This document shows positions 1 through 11,290 of a stretch of DNA of 64,000 nucleotides, in pieces (the first letter of the stretch is position 1; the number at the start of each line of letters is the position of its first letter). This DNA comes from Balanoglossus misakiensis. Its lineage: Eukaryota; Hemichordata. The stretch spans positions 6,758,001 through 6,822,000 of the forward strand of contig CM082586.2 in assembly GCA_040954595.2 (NCBI GenBank), read 5' to 3'. A model generated the notes under the pieces. That model saw only the letters and a program-made list of their open reading frames with translations, did no database searches and was not told the origin of the DNA. A program made the position numbers and the translations under genes.

Positions 1-434
1 GCATCATTATTGTCGCCCATTGCAGCGAGTGTTTGGACAAGATAAATGCAGTCAAAGTTGAAATACAAAAGAAATTTTCAGGTAAAACTTTTTTTTACAA
101 CTGCTGTTGATTAATTACGTTTGGTGATTAATCCTGTTTTATGTCCTCAAAAGTTAGTATAATACGAAACGGTTTACATGTACCTAGTCGTACGTAGTGA
201 AGTTGAACATATCGATTGCTAATTAAAAATTGGAAAGATTCATAGTTTTTCTTCACAATACCATGACAACGGATTGTAAGGTTTATGATAACGGTAATGA
301 CCCAACAATGCAAACTTGATCAATAAGGATTGACGACGCTTAATTGTAGTTGTGCTCACTGACAAGTGTAATTGTATAGGCAAACATGTTTACATACATG
401 TAGTTTCTTAATTTTCCTCGTTTCTCTCTTTCAG

Positions 435-464
435 ACCGGTTTCAAGTGCTACGAGGAGGTCTAG
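435..464 (+). CDS. Candidate last coding exon of an upstream gene (partial)
   Basis: A strong 3' splice site (pyrimidine-rich tract at about 411-432 ending in CAG at 432-434) is followed by ten codons that read TGFKCYEEV and then TAG at 462-464. The rest of the gene would lie to the left of the window, and bases 1-434 would be its last intron. The C-terminal EEV resembles an acidic-x-hydrophobic PDZ-binding end, but this is only inference. The other two frames stay open much further (to about 696 and 817), so the reading frame is uncertain without the upstream exon. No family can be named. Confidence 0.3.
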   Translation, partial: TGFKCYEEV

Positions 465-1910
465 TAACCACTGTCCTCTCCAGCAAAACCACATTGAGTA
501 TGATCACTTATATATGCTCACACAGTATTGTCAAACGAGTCAGATGGCGGCCTTACGTGCTTGCTGTGTTTGTAGTAGCTCCGACGTATTTAACCGCGGT
601 GTACCGATACAAAAGCAGGCCGTTCCATTTTCTTTTCGCCTTTGTTTCAAAGATACCGCGCATGCTTTCACGTACCTGCTTTTCGAATCGAGCTAATTAC
701 GCTGGCGTCTTTATATATGCCACCGCGCTTATCTATGGCAGTTATTCACCAGACTTTTCACATTTGGAATTTGATGATTTAACCCTGGGGTCACCCACCT
801 GCGTTCAATTGGATTAACTGAAACCTTTTTTGGGCACCATATAAACATTGTAAAAATGTTTTGACAAGTAAAATCTCGTCAATAGACGTCCCTGTGGCAT
901 TGTTCCTGACAGAAGGGATTGAAGTTCTAAGAATCTAATCCAAGGGAAATGTGTTACGATGCTGTCATGTGACATTTAAGTGGATGTTTTCACGTCGGAT
1001 TTTTTTTGTACAGAACAGACTGTCTTTCATGGAAATTAGCTCAGCATTACAGAAGGTAGCTGTAGTAATGTTAGAGTCACTGAAATGTTTGTGTGATCGT
1101 AGACAGGTTTCACTCTCGCACGTTTCAAATACTGATAAGAATTGTTAAGCAATATTAAATTCCCCGATAGGTTGTGTTTTTTTCAGTCGGGGGGGGGGGG
1201 GTCGGTACATTGGTGGAGGGTCTCCTTGTATTTGTGTGTAAACTATTATGTCATACTATTTTAAGCTGTGGTTTAAGTTGCATCAAAATCGCACATCCTA
1301 GCCTACCAGCCGTGAATTGCGTATTTCACTATAAGTTTTCGAAAGGGTGAGGATTTTTACCGGTAACATATGCATTGTTTGGATAGTGTTTTTATTTTCC
1401 GCGTAAAAGACATTTCTAATTACATGTAAATGTATACACACAATGAAAATTATTTCAGTAATCAAATTGTTACCACCCAAATAAAGCATACACTTTTCAT
1501 AGATCAGTAACAGCCAATGGCTTGCCAGACTGCTAAATTTAATCGTGTGAAGGCGCTCCGGCCGTCTACATGTACCACATTCAAACCGGCTCACTCCTGC
1601 AGAAGGTCACGGAGCGCCCGCACGCGACTGTCAGAGTCTATTGGCTCCTGCGAGATGAGTAAAGGCTTAGATTGAGCGCAATAGATTCTGTTTAGTGGCG
1701 AATGCCTCCAGAATGCTCAACGAGATAGTGCTTTGAATAAATTGCCATTTTCTGAATAAAAATATCGTTTAAGTGACAGGTGTATGAAATATGCTTGATT
1801 TTGATTTATTCTCTGTCATATACCTGTATAATATTTTCTTATTATGTACAATCTTTAAGTACTGCTTATAAAGTAATAAATCTGCCTATACAATTTAAGA
1901 CCGACGTGGC
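465..1910. other. Intergenic stretch with no recognised gene
   Basis: If the exon at 435-464 is real, the first part is its 3'UTR; AATAAA-type signals on the plus strand occur near 1,733 and 1,755. A run of about 13 G lies near 1,189-1,201. Near 1,553-1,620 a nine-base inverted pair (GGCGCTCCG and its complement) is about 50 bp apart. The open frames here show no domain, splice structure or codon bias that I can recognise. Confidence 0.5.
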
Positions 1911-1916
1911 TTTATT
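1911..1916 (-). terminator. Poly(A) signal AATAAA of the first SLC16-like gene
   Basis: Read on the minus strand, AATAAA lies 104 bases beyond the stop codon at 2,020, a normal distance for a short animal 3'UTR. It is the first canonical hexamer after the stop. Cleavage would fall near 1,890-1,900. Confidence 0.55.
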
Positions 1917-2019
1917 GTATCATATTGAATGATATTGTATTAAATCATATGTTCGTCTACGACTCGTGTGATGTTGCCAATCAACACACTCGTGGCGATA
2001 CAACGCAGCAAATCTAAAC

Positions 2020-5000
2020 TTACAAGTAACCAGGCGTCGACTGCGCCCTTTCAAATCTTGGACGTGAAGGTTCATTTTCAATTGGGAATAGTGCGTTATC
2101 CGTGCCCCCGGCGTTGTGGATGTTAATTTCATTGTGGACCTGATAATTGACGATGTTAACATTTTGTGGTGTTCGATCTACAGCCGCCATTTGCATTCCG
2201 TCTTCATAACTCGAGGCTGCGTTCCCTTTTCCGCCTTGGATGCGGCGCCTCGCTACACACAGCATGGTAGCTGTCCCTCGGATCAGAACCACGACGTCGG
2301 CGAAGAGTAATGCCGCCCCAGCCAAGAAGTAAGAGCTTCTTGGGTTGTCGAGCGATTCATTTATCAAATCTGTGAGGGAATAGAGATGGACAAAAATTAT
2401 GTTAATCTATGCGTGTACACAAGATGTGTTGCTGACAATGGGCAATGTTAAATTCACTATTATTGTTATATGTAAATGGTTATCATTACCGCCAATGGGC
2501 AACCCGATGATGGCGCCTATTCCAAACGCAGGCAGAGCGAACCCAAGAGCTGCTGTCACCCTCCACCGACTCTTGGCGTGATTATATCTCCCCTCGCCTC
2601 GATGGACGAACACTTTGACGAGGGTCACCATCAAGGTAAGGTAGAAGCCGCAGCAGTATCCGTTGATGACAGCGATAGCAATAAATCCCGCGAACGTAGT
2701 CGCCGCGAAGCTGACGACCCCTACTATACCGACTACGCCGAGAGCAAAGCCGAACTTGAGAAGACGAATTTTGTTCGTGTAGAGGGGACTGTCGTTGTCG
2801 GAGGATGGACCGCAGCAGTCGGACGGCAGGGAGAAGATGCCGTTCGAGAGTAGCCCGGCAACCATGGCGATGCCGTAGATGAGAGGCAGCCACTGCGAAT
2901 CGCTCACACCCACGCCCGCCGCCACGGCGTTCTGCTCGAGATGCAAGACAAGAATGTTGTGGCCCATGCCGACGAAGACCTCTGCGATCACCATGACGAG
3001 GAACATCGGTTTCAGGAACAGGCGAAGATCCAGATGCTTCACAAATCTAACCAGTTTACCTTCGCGGGCCCCGGGCCCGTCAACTTCGTCGTCGTAATCG
3101 TCTTCTTGATCGCTGTCATAATTATCTTCGCGCTGTGTAATCGGCCGCAGTAGCAAGCTGAGTCCCATCATCTGGGCGTTCATGCACGATAGAATCACAA
3201 ACAGTCCCCTCCTTCCGACGGAGGTCTTGGCATATTCAAGTAAAGGCGGCATGTAGAAAAGACTCACGCTGGCTCCGAGGAACGCCAGTGAGTTAGCCAT
3301 GTCCAACCCCCTTCTGTTGAAGTATCGAGGGATCATTCCCAGGCTGGGCGTGAGCATCAGTCCAAATCCTACACCTGCAGACAATTACACTAGATTCAGC
3401 AAACGACAATATGTTACTTAATGCACTTGGCGCCAAAAGTGTGCTTCAAACTTGAATTACAATTTTAATTTCTCCAAAGCAATGATTTGCCATCTGTCTT
3501 TCTTGTGTGAAAATAAGGACCTGAAGTTTCAATTTTTAATATAACAATTTACCAAATTACTACAACTGTCAAGTTCCATGACACAATATCTACATGCAAG
3601 AAAGTCAAACGTGCAACCGGTGTACAATATATCGATTTCTCTGTTATATAATCAGCGCTATTGGTGACGTAATGCGCTGGCGTGTTCTTCATCACAATTC
3701 TTTCATTTACATAATAATGTGTTACATACACTATTGACACTATTGATTACAATAGCAAAATTTTTTTCTTCGTATACAATACGCACCTGTTATAAAGCCA
3801 TATGTGACGCAGAGTGTGCTCACGTTGGTTGCAAACCAAGACACGAAGAGGCCGAATGTGGAAAGTGCAGCGCCACAAACGGCCGTGATGCGTGGTCCAT
3901 TCCTGCTCAGATTTGCACACGGCGCCGCAAAAAGCCCTGTGTGCGAAATTGGCGATATCCCAAAGATTAGTCTTTGAACAAAACAAGTACGCAAGGGCTA
4001 AATATTTAGGGGTAAATACTTCTATTTGGTTGTAGTAACGCATTGGATAATTTTAACGGGACATGTAGCAGATGAAATTTCATAATTCATTTTAACAGTT
4101 GTAATGGATTGTGGAATCTCCCGTTTTTACCAAAATCAATAATGATATGTACTTGTACTGTAAAATAAGAACATGCTGCTATTTCTTCAAGAAGAACAGG
4201 TGTGGTTTATGAAACCAAACTCCAGCACTGCAGCTTGGTATCAACTATGCGTTGCAGTGTCTCTGGAATAGAATACACTTACCAAAGAAGAACGCCATGA
4301 AAATATTGATATAAACCATCCATTTGATATCAACACCACCCTTGCCATAGTTGTACTCGTCGTAGTATGACCTGAGGTCGGGCAGTATCAGCCATATTCC
4401 GTAATTTAAGCCAACGCTGAACCAGGACACGAAAATGTTCTCAAATACAATCATCCATTTCCACCACTCCGGTGTGTCATCATTGCGTTCCTCAGATCTA
4501 AATTTAAACATATCAAAACAATAGACTTTAAAAGTGCATTTGGACTAATAAGTAATAAGTCGTGTTTGTCAAGCTCGATGAAGCGACTCAGCATAGCTTA
4601 CTTTATTTATTATACATGGCAACGGCACTATAGGCCTATATGAAACGTTTTGGCCAAACTAGAGAGACTTGTCTGTGGTCAGCGCGCGCAACAGCACGAC
4701 AAAATGTTGTCTGTGTCTGTGTCTGTCCAGGCAGAACTCGACTCAACAGAGTGCACAGACCCGAGCCAAAATACAACGTATAGGCAGGGGGAGTTTGTCA
4801 AGACATGCGATAATTAACAATTTAACAACAAATACATGCATCGACAGTAGTTTGACGTTGACCGGACGACAACTGATAGAAATGAAATTCGCCTCGTCGC
4901 GAAACACTAAACACATTTGCTATTAGCGTTAAATTTTCTGCTCGTTTCTCTGTCTGTTATCAACGTGTGCATATAATGTCTATTTTCATGTTATTCCGTT

Positions 5001-5959
5001 CAAACACTTTCGTTGGCGTTCCACATACACTACACTACACTACACTACACTACACTACACTACACTACACTACACTACACTACACTACACTACACATAAA
5101 TGTTCATGATAACAGGACCCAGACTTGTTTTCGATTCTTACGCTGCATACTACCGTGGAAACCATGCTATGCAAATTTAAATGGACGGTGGCCTTGTTTC
5201 ACCTGCGCCCACCGAGCATGCGCAGTCCAATCAACCATGACCTCGTCACCGGAGTTCACGTTTTCAAGTAAATTATAAAGCAATAGGTTACTAATCAAGT
5301 TTTATAACACAACGCCATATTAAATTTCAACGCTTTATTGGTTGATTGTCTTAATATATGTTGCTTTTAACTTCATTTCAGTCTTGTTTTTGATGATACA
5401 TTGGATAAAAACCCCACATTTATTTTTAGACAAAAGACATGGTTTGTACGGACGCGAATGTACGCTATGGTCGACGTCACCCATTTTACGTCAGTGGAAA
5501 CCCCCATCATTATTGACATATTTTGTTTTGAATTAGTAAACATAATTCATCGTGGCTAATAATTAATCACAAATTATGACGTAATTATCGAAGGGTTTCA
5601 TATCTTTTGTACGTTGGAGGTCACCAGATATCGGTTATATGCAACGTTCACCCGTGACTCAGTAGAGGAAAATGTTTGAGTATTTTTGTATTTTTGAGCT
5701 TGAAAAAAAAAGAAATCAAGATGTATGTTTATATGCTATGGTGTAAGTAAAACGGTTGTAGTCCGTTACTGAAACATAACTAGGTATTCCACATAGTTTT
5801 ACATAGAAGCTTCCAAACATACATTTCTAAGAGTCGACTGAAAGCGGAAGCTTACCCGTCGCCTGGATTTTGCTCCTCATTTTCGTTCCCAACGGCTTCA
5901 AGTTCTGTGTTCGGATTTTTCGGAGTCGTCGCCGTCACTGCAAGTGCAGACTCCGCCAT
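2020..5959 (-). CDS. Monocarboxylate-transporter-like MFS protein (SLC16-like), five exons, 567 aa
   Basis: Exons on the minus strand: 5959-5856, 4497-4283, 3936-3787, 3374-2490 and 2369-2020, all with GT donors and AG acceptors; intron phases 2,1,1,1; total 1,704 nt including the stop. The start ATG at 5959 opens a soluble acidic N-terminus (residues 1-45). Membrane segments follow: TM1 about 50-73 with GLNYGIW at 64-70, TM2 about 94-112, and TM3-4 to 157. The SLC16-type motif YFNRRGL lies at 174-180 on the approach to TM5. The central cytoplasmic loop is very acidic (239-253). TM7-12 run to about residue 490 and the C-tail is hydrophilic. The family moves small organic anions or related solutes across the plasma membrane. 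The Asp/Arg pair usual in TM8 of proton-coupled members is not seen in the aligned stretch (about 343-360), so the substrate and coupling are unknown. Exon 3 was started at 3936 because only that AG keeps the phase; the paralogue at 40-43 kb has the same structure. Confidence 0.85.
5026..5095. repeat. (TACAC)14 microsatellite
   Basis: Fourteen perfect head-to-tail copies of TACAC, inside intron 1 of the first SLC16-like gene. It has no interruptions, so it is probably length-polymorphic. Confidence 0.95.
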
Positions 5960-6780
5960 TTTACAACTCTGTGGGTCAGTTTGGCGTGGGTGCGTTTGAG
6001 ACTTACTTCTGTTTACCAGTCAACATGTATCAGGTGAACGCGTTACTTTCAATCTTGACTGTCGACGTCCACAAAAAAATGACTGTGTTCTCGAAGACAG
6101 GACCAACCTTAGTAACACACGAACACCTCCATATAATACCTCCCTTAATGAGCGTCGGCGTTCGCTAAACAATATTTTGCGCAATTTCTAAAAATAAAGA
6201 ATGGCCCTCACCTCACCTGTGTTGACGTTTTTAGGGGAACTGATGAACTGTAAAACAATCAATCTTTGTTGACGACTGAAAACAACAGCGTCGCCGCTGA
6301 AGGCCAATTTTGTTTGACTTAGCTCTTATCTACCCAATGACACACCATTTTACTATTCCATAAATCGACGATAACTTCAACATTGTTTAAATACTAGTCT
6401 ACTAGTTATGCATGCAAGAATCGACCTTTTCTGGTGAGTAATCAAAGAAGGCGACTTTTGACCTTATTACCTGGTCTTAGATGACCGAGTTGGAGATTGC
6501 TATATAAGACTGGCTACCCACTTGAAGTCGGTGACCCACAAACGGGAATTTGGCGCGTTTTATGAGCGTAGGAGGTTGTTTGACCTGGGTTGTAATTCAT
6601 CGTACTGCACAGTCTTTATTGCGTACAATAACCAGGTCTGAATACAATGTGGTCACATTTTTTTAAAATAGCACCAATGACACTGTAGCTACTATAGACT
6701 TAGATGAACGTTAAGACAAACAGAGCAAAATACAAGATGAAAGGGGGGAAAACACACCCATTTTTATGTCATATGCACAG
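5960..6780. other. Upstream region of the first SLC16-like gene; nothing else recognised
   Basis: This must hold the 5'UTR and promoter of the minus-strand gene that starts at 5959, but I see no clear TATA box or initiator for it. A TATATAA-like string near 6,500 sits on the plus strand with no gene I can attach to it. The right edge grades into degenerate satellite copies. Confidence 0.4.
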
Positions 6781-7655
6781 GTTATAGCTCACTCACGCTC
6801 AAAAAATGACAAATTCTTGAATTTGGGGGATTTGTCATTTTTTTGACAATTTTCATGAGCTATAACCCATGAAAAATGTCAAAAAATAACCACCGAAATT
6901 CGCAAAGTCCGTAATATGTCATTTTTTGAAAAATTTCATGAGCTATAAACCCATAGAAAATGTCGAAAATAGACCAAATCAACGAAATTCATGGGTTATA
7001 GCTCATGAAAATCATCCAAAAATGACAATTTTTCGACTTTGCGAAAGATCAAAATTTCGGCATTTTTTGACAAAAATCATGCATGGGTTATAGCTCATGA
7101 AAATCATCCAAAAATGACAATTTTTCGACTTTGCGAAAGATTAAAATTTCGGCATTTTTTGACAAAAATCATGGGTTATAGCTCATGAAAGTCATCCAAA
7201 AATGACAATTTTTCGACTTTACGAAAGATCAAAATTTCGGCATTTTTTGACAAAAATCATGGGTTATAGCTCATGAAAATCATCCCAAAATGACAATTTT
7301 TCGACTTTGCGAAAGATCAGAATTTCGTCATTTTTTGAGAAAATCATGGGTTATAGCTCATGAAAATCATCCAAAAATGACAATTTTTCGACTTTGCGAA
7401 ATATCAAAATTTCGGCATTTTTTGACAAAATCATGGGTTATAGCTCATGAAAATCATCCAAAAATGACAATTTTTCGATTTTGCGAAAGATCAAAATTTC
7501 GGCATTTTTTGACAAAAATCATGGGTTATAGCTCATAAAAATCATCCAGAAATGACAATTTTTCGATTTTGCGAAAGATCAAAATTTCGGCATTTTTTGA
7601 CAAAAATCATGGGTTATAGCTCATGAAAATCATCCAAAAATGACAATTTTTCGAC
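6781..7655. repeat. Degenerate cluster of the 88-bp satellite (outer monomer type), about 10 copies
   Basis: Head-to-tail copies with period near 88 bp. The hallmark is GGGTTATAGCTCATGAAAATC followed by a block with AATGACAATTTTTCGACTTT. Most copies (6,985-7,655) read in the same direction as the array at 31.3-39.3 kb. Two diverged copies at about 6,840-6,965 read the other way (GAGCTATAAACCCAT), so the cluster itself contains orientation flips. Copies are more diverged than those in the main array, as usual at the edges of a satellite. Confidence 0.9.
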
Positions 7656-7927
7656 ATGGGCATGTAACGTATTTATAATTCTGTACTCGTCTTACTCCCT
7701 TTTTATTGGAAATAATATTTTAATTTGAAATCTGGCTAAATATATTTTTGAAAGGGAATAAATTAGTTGATGTCTTAATACATCTAAGGAACTCCTATTT
7801 CACAATCGTGAGGGCACAAACAGCGACAGATTGACGGCCACTAAGAACATGTAGAGTGCTTTCAACCGCCTGATGCGACCTGAGTTCAATCGACCGACGG
7901 GTGAACCAATTGCGTGACCAAACACTC

Positions 7928-7934
7928 TATAAAA
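7928..7934 (+). promoter_or_regulatory. TATA box of the UGT gene
   Basis: TATAAAA lies 151 bp upstream of a good 5' splice site (GTAAGT at 8079). Transcription would start near 7,958, giving a non-coding first exon of roughly 120 bases. Only position and consensus support this. Confidence 0.45.
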
Positions 7935-8078
7935 GTCTGATATAGATATGTCAAATGACCTTGAAGAATGTGACCTACGACATCAGTATACGTTTAATCT
8001 TGGGTGCGTGATTGTCTGTGACATACAGTGCGTGGAGTCGGTACTGAGCAAATCCTGGGAAGATAAACACCTCTCCTG

Positions 8079-8306
8079 GTAAGTTACTACTGGTTTCATT
8101 CGTATAGTATGTAGGAGTTTTACTACAGAATGTTGACTCTTATTTAATTGTATTCAGTTATTGTTTGACATTTAATTAGCTATACATGCCACAAATCACG
8201 TGCCAAGCGTCATATTAATTATGCCTTATTAGAATTTGCGATGGAAAAGGTCGCTTATGTCTTCATTTTATACACATAACACGCGTTCTTCTGGTTATCA
8301 TTTTAG
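8079..8306 (+). other. Putative 5'UTR intron of the UGT gene
   Basis: The donor CTG|GTAAGT at 8079 and the acceptor TTTTAG ending at 8306 bound a 228-bp intron just before the coding exon. The leader downstream (8307-8339) contains an earlier ATG at 8333 with T at -3; the UGT ATG at 8340 has G at -3. The earlier ATG opens a different frame overlapping the UGT start, so scanning ribosomes must pass it. Confidence 0.45.
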
Positions 8307-8339
8307 GTTAATTCATAATAAGTTCCAATTCAATGCGAG

Positions 8340-10603
8340 ATGTCAAGCGACAGCGTCCGCGTGATATTGTTTGTGCTCGTAGTTCTGACCGGCTCCAGGA
8401 ATTCGTCAGCCAGCAATATTCTCCTTGTGCCAAGAAACAGCGTTGGCAGTTTATTGTCATTTATGACGAAGATGGCGTGCGATCTCAGAGATCGGGGACA
8501 CAACGTGAGCCTTGTTGTCTCTGGCAACCGCTATCATGACGTCATCAATAGAACAAACACAAATACAACTGGTATTAAGTTGCAGCCTTTCTCTACTACT
8601 GTTGGATTCAAAAAGATTATTACAAGCTACACAGAAACATTACTTGCTGGCAGAATGAGTTGGTATAGGCTTTGGAAAGACTATTTTCTTCACACTGACT
8701 ATTGCGATGACCTATTTTCCGATTCGGAGTTCTTGCAACGTTTGAAAGACGAAAACTTTGACCTGATAATCGCATGTGCAATTACTCCATGTAGTGCTTT
8801 ACTCGCCCATTATTTGAACCGACCATTTGTTTTGGTTTCGCTAAACCGTCTTGTCCCTATTTCAAACGCCGATATGTATTCTATCCCCAACAACCCTGCG
8901 TACATACCTTGTGTCGGTACTGGCTTGATCGACAGAATGGACTTTTTCGAGAGAACTTATAACCTGGGTTATTTTTTCATGAGGTACATCACAGTCTACA
9001 TAATGTATGCCAAATTCGGACAGGTGAAAGAAAAACATAATATCACACCAGATATAGGAATTCGTGATGTGTACGCCGAAGCCGAATTGTTTTTCATCAA
9101 CACGGACACAGCTTCGAGCTACCCTCGTCCCCTGATGCCAAATGTTGTGGCCCTGGGTTCCGGTTATCTCATTGATTCTGTGAAACCGTTGAATAAGGTA
9201 GATAGCAATTTACTGATACTAAACAGCTACACTCTGGTAATTAAAACAGCAAGTGACTATAAACCCGCCCTAACAAATTATAAACTATATATGTATCATT
9301 GTTATTCTAAAAGGTCGATATGCAATATACAGCTTCAGCTTGACCAAAAGCTTATGAAAAATTGTTTAATATTGAAATATTGTTGTTGACTAGTTTTTAA
9401 ATATTTTAAAATTGAACCAACGCTTCCTCTATTGTATTCAAACAGGACTTGGAAGACTTTATCGAGTCTTCAGGAGATGATGGTATTGTCATATTTTCGT
9501 TCGGTACCCACGTGGAATTTACCAGCAGCCAGTTCAGAAGATTCGCCATGGCACTGGAAAGGTTACCACAGAAGGTAATCGCTAAATATGGCGGTGACGA
9601 ACAGCCCGAGTATCTGGAGAACAGTGTGAATATCAAACTTTCGAAGTGGATACCTCAGAATGATTTGCTTGGTAAGAGAGCCGTTGAAATTATTCATCAA
9701 TTGAGATTTAATGATAATTAGTACCTAATGAATATCAGTCACAGGTGGGACTTCTTCATTCATCGCTAAAACTTTAATTTTGGGGCGCCTTCTACGATCG
9801 CGCAATTCGACACGTTTCTCTAATATTAATACAAAACTTCTTTATTTTCTCAAGGACATCCAAAGACTAAAGCGCTCATCTATCATGGTGGTATGAACGG
9901 AGTCCAAGAAGCTATTCATCATGCCGTTCCAGTTGTTGGAATACCTTTAGTCTATGATCAACATGACAACGTGCAGTTTCTTGTCGACAAGGGGATGGCG
10001 ATTGCATTAGATGTTGGCACAATGACATCAGAGGACTTGTACCAGGCGATTACGAAAATCATCACTGACCCAACGTTAGTAGCATTTCAACCAGTTTTAC
10101 TGTTATAACAAATTCCATTGTGTTGTAGGGAACGTGCGTCAGAGGAAAGATATATGTGGCCAGTATAAAATGAAATCAGTGTGTAACTAAACTATATTAG
10201 TGGCTCATCACAGAATAATAATACCTCGACGTTATTTTGAAGATATGAGATCTGAAACATTTATTTTCAATGATGACGTACCAAATTGTCATTATTCTCT
10301 TACAGATACAAGGAGAATGCTGAACGTCTTTCTCGTATTCAAAGAGACACACCCCTGTCACCCAAAGAAACTTTCATCTTTTGGATTGAATACATCATTA
10401 GACATGGCGGAAAACATCTGAAGTCGCAGGCAGCTAACTTGAACTTCTTTCAGTATTACAGCATCGATGTCTGTGTATTTATATTGGTGATGTTCAGCAT
10501 AGCAATATTCATGTTTGTCCAAATTTGTCGATATTGTCGCAACGCCTGTCGTAATGTAATCAGCCGGACCTGTTACAAGAAGACGAAGTTCAAACGACAT
10601 TAA
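8340..10603 (+). CDS. UDP-glucuronosyltransferase (UGT, GT1 family), four exons, 533 aa, catalytic dyad replaced
   Basis: Exons: 8340-9197, 9446-9671, 9855-10074, 10306-10603; intron phases 0,1,2; 1,602 nt including the stop. UGTs transfer sugar from a UDP-sugar to small lipophilic acceptors and sit in the ER membrane facing the lumen. Seen here: an N-terminal signal peptide (about 1-24), an acceptor-binding domain (25-286), and the donor domain with WIPQNDLLGHP at 354-364 and the signature from YHGG (371-374) to DQHDN (396-400). A membrane helix (about 490-509) and a basic tail ending KKTKFKRH are consistent with ER retention. Length is typical of the family. Odd points: the catalytic His expected after the first beta strand is Leu38 in a gapless alignment, and there is no His before His54. 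The partner Asp is Cys146 in FDLIIACA. The signature's usual Thr is Tyr371. The gene is otherwise intact, so it may be a specialised or non-catalytic UGT. It lies between satellite clusters of opposite orientation. Confidence 0.9.
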
Positions 10604-10744
10604 TAACCTGAACGTTAGTAGCCGCATTTAACAATTATAGGCCGACTTCAAAGGTTCTAGTGACACTTTAATTTGACATCATATTACAGTCACGATATAC
10701 TAGACTTATTTCAGTTTAGGTTTATCTAGATTAGAGATCGCCAG
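10604..10744. other. 3' flank of the UGT gene
   Basis: Only about 140 bp separate the UGT stop from the first satellite copy. No canonical AATAAA is seen here, so the transcript may end at a variant signal or run into the satellite. Confidence 0.4.
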
Positions 10745-11290
10745 TATTTGTCATTTTGCATCAACTATCAACGGCTTGAACATGGTTTTTTCAAAAAAAT
10801 GAAGAAATTTCGATATTTCGCAAAGTCGAAAAATTGTCATTTTTGGATGATTTTCATGAGCTATAACCCATGGTTTTTTCAAAATAATGAAGAAATTTCG
10901 ATATTTCGCAAAGTCGAAAAATTGTCATTTTTGGATGATTTTCATGAGCTATAACCCATGGTTTTTTCAAAAAAATGAAGAAATTTCGATATTTCGCAAA
11001 GTCGTAAAATTGTCATTTTTGGATGATTTTCATGAGCTATAACCCATGGTTTTTTCAAAAAAATGAAGAAATTTCGATATTTCGCAAAGTCGAAAAATTG
11101 TCATTTTTGGATGATTTTCATGAGCGATAACCCATGGTTTTTTCAAAAAAATGAAGAAATTTCGATATTTCGCAAAGTCGAAAAATTGTCATTTTTGGAT
11201 GATTTTCATGAGCTATAACCCATGTTTTTTTTCAAAAAAATGAAGAAATTTCGATATTTCGCAAAGTCGAAAAATTGTCATTTTTGGATG
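10745..11290. repeat. 88-bp satellite, outer monomer type, about 6 copies
   Basis: These copies carry TTTTTTCAAAAAAATGAAG, then ATTTCGATATTTCGCAAAG, then ATTGTCATTTTTGGATGATT, then the shared GAGCTATAACCCATGG. They are the reverse-complement counterpart of the copies at 6,985-7,655 and of the last copy at 39,346-39,420. The first copy (about 10,748-10,795) is degenerate; the last is truncated at about 11,290 where the main monomer type begins. Confidence 0.9.

Noticed and set aside
446-817. 123-codon frame as a gene
   Set aside because: It begins inside the candidate last exon and its 3' flank, has no recognised domain, and the phase-0 reading of the exon ends at 464.
3740-3994. Longer version of exon 3 of the first SLC16-like gene starting near 3,971
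   Set aside because: The AG there gives the wrong phase with exon 2. The AG at 3938-3937 keeps phase 1 and matches the exon start in the paralogue.
9198-9389. Continuation of the first UGT exon to a stop at 9,389
   Set aside because: A GTAGAT donor at 9198 and a phase-0 acceptor at 9445 join the conserved UGT sequence; the read-through has no similarity to the family.
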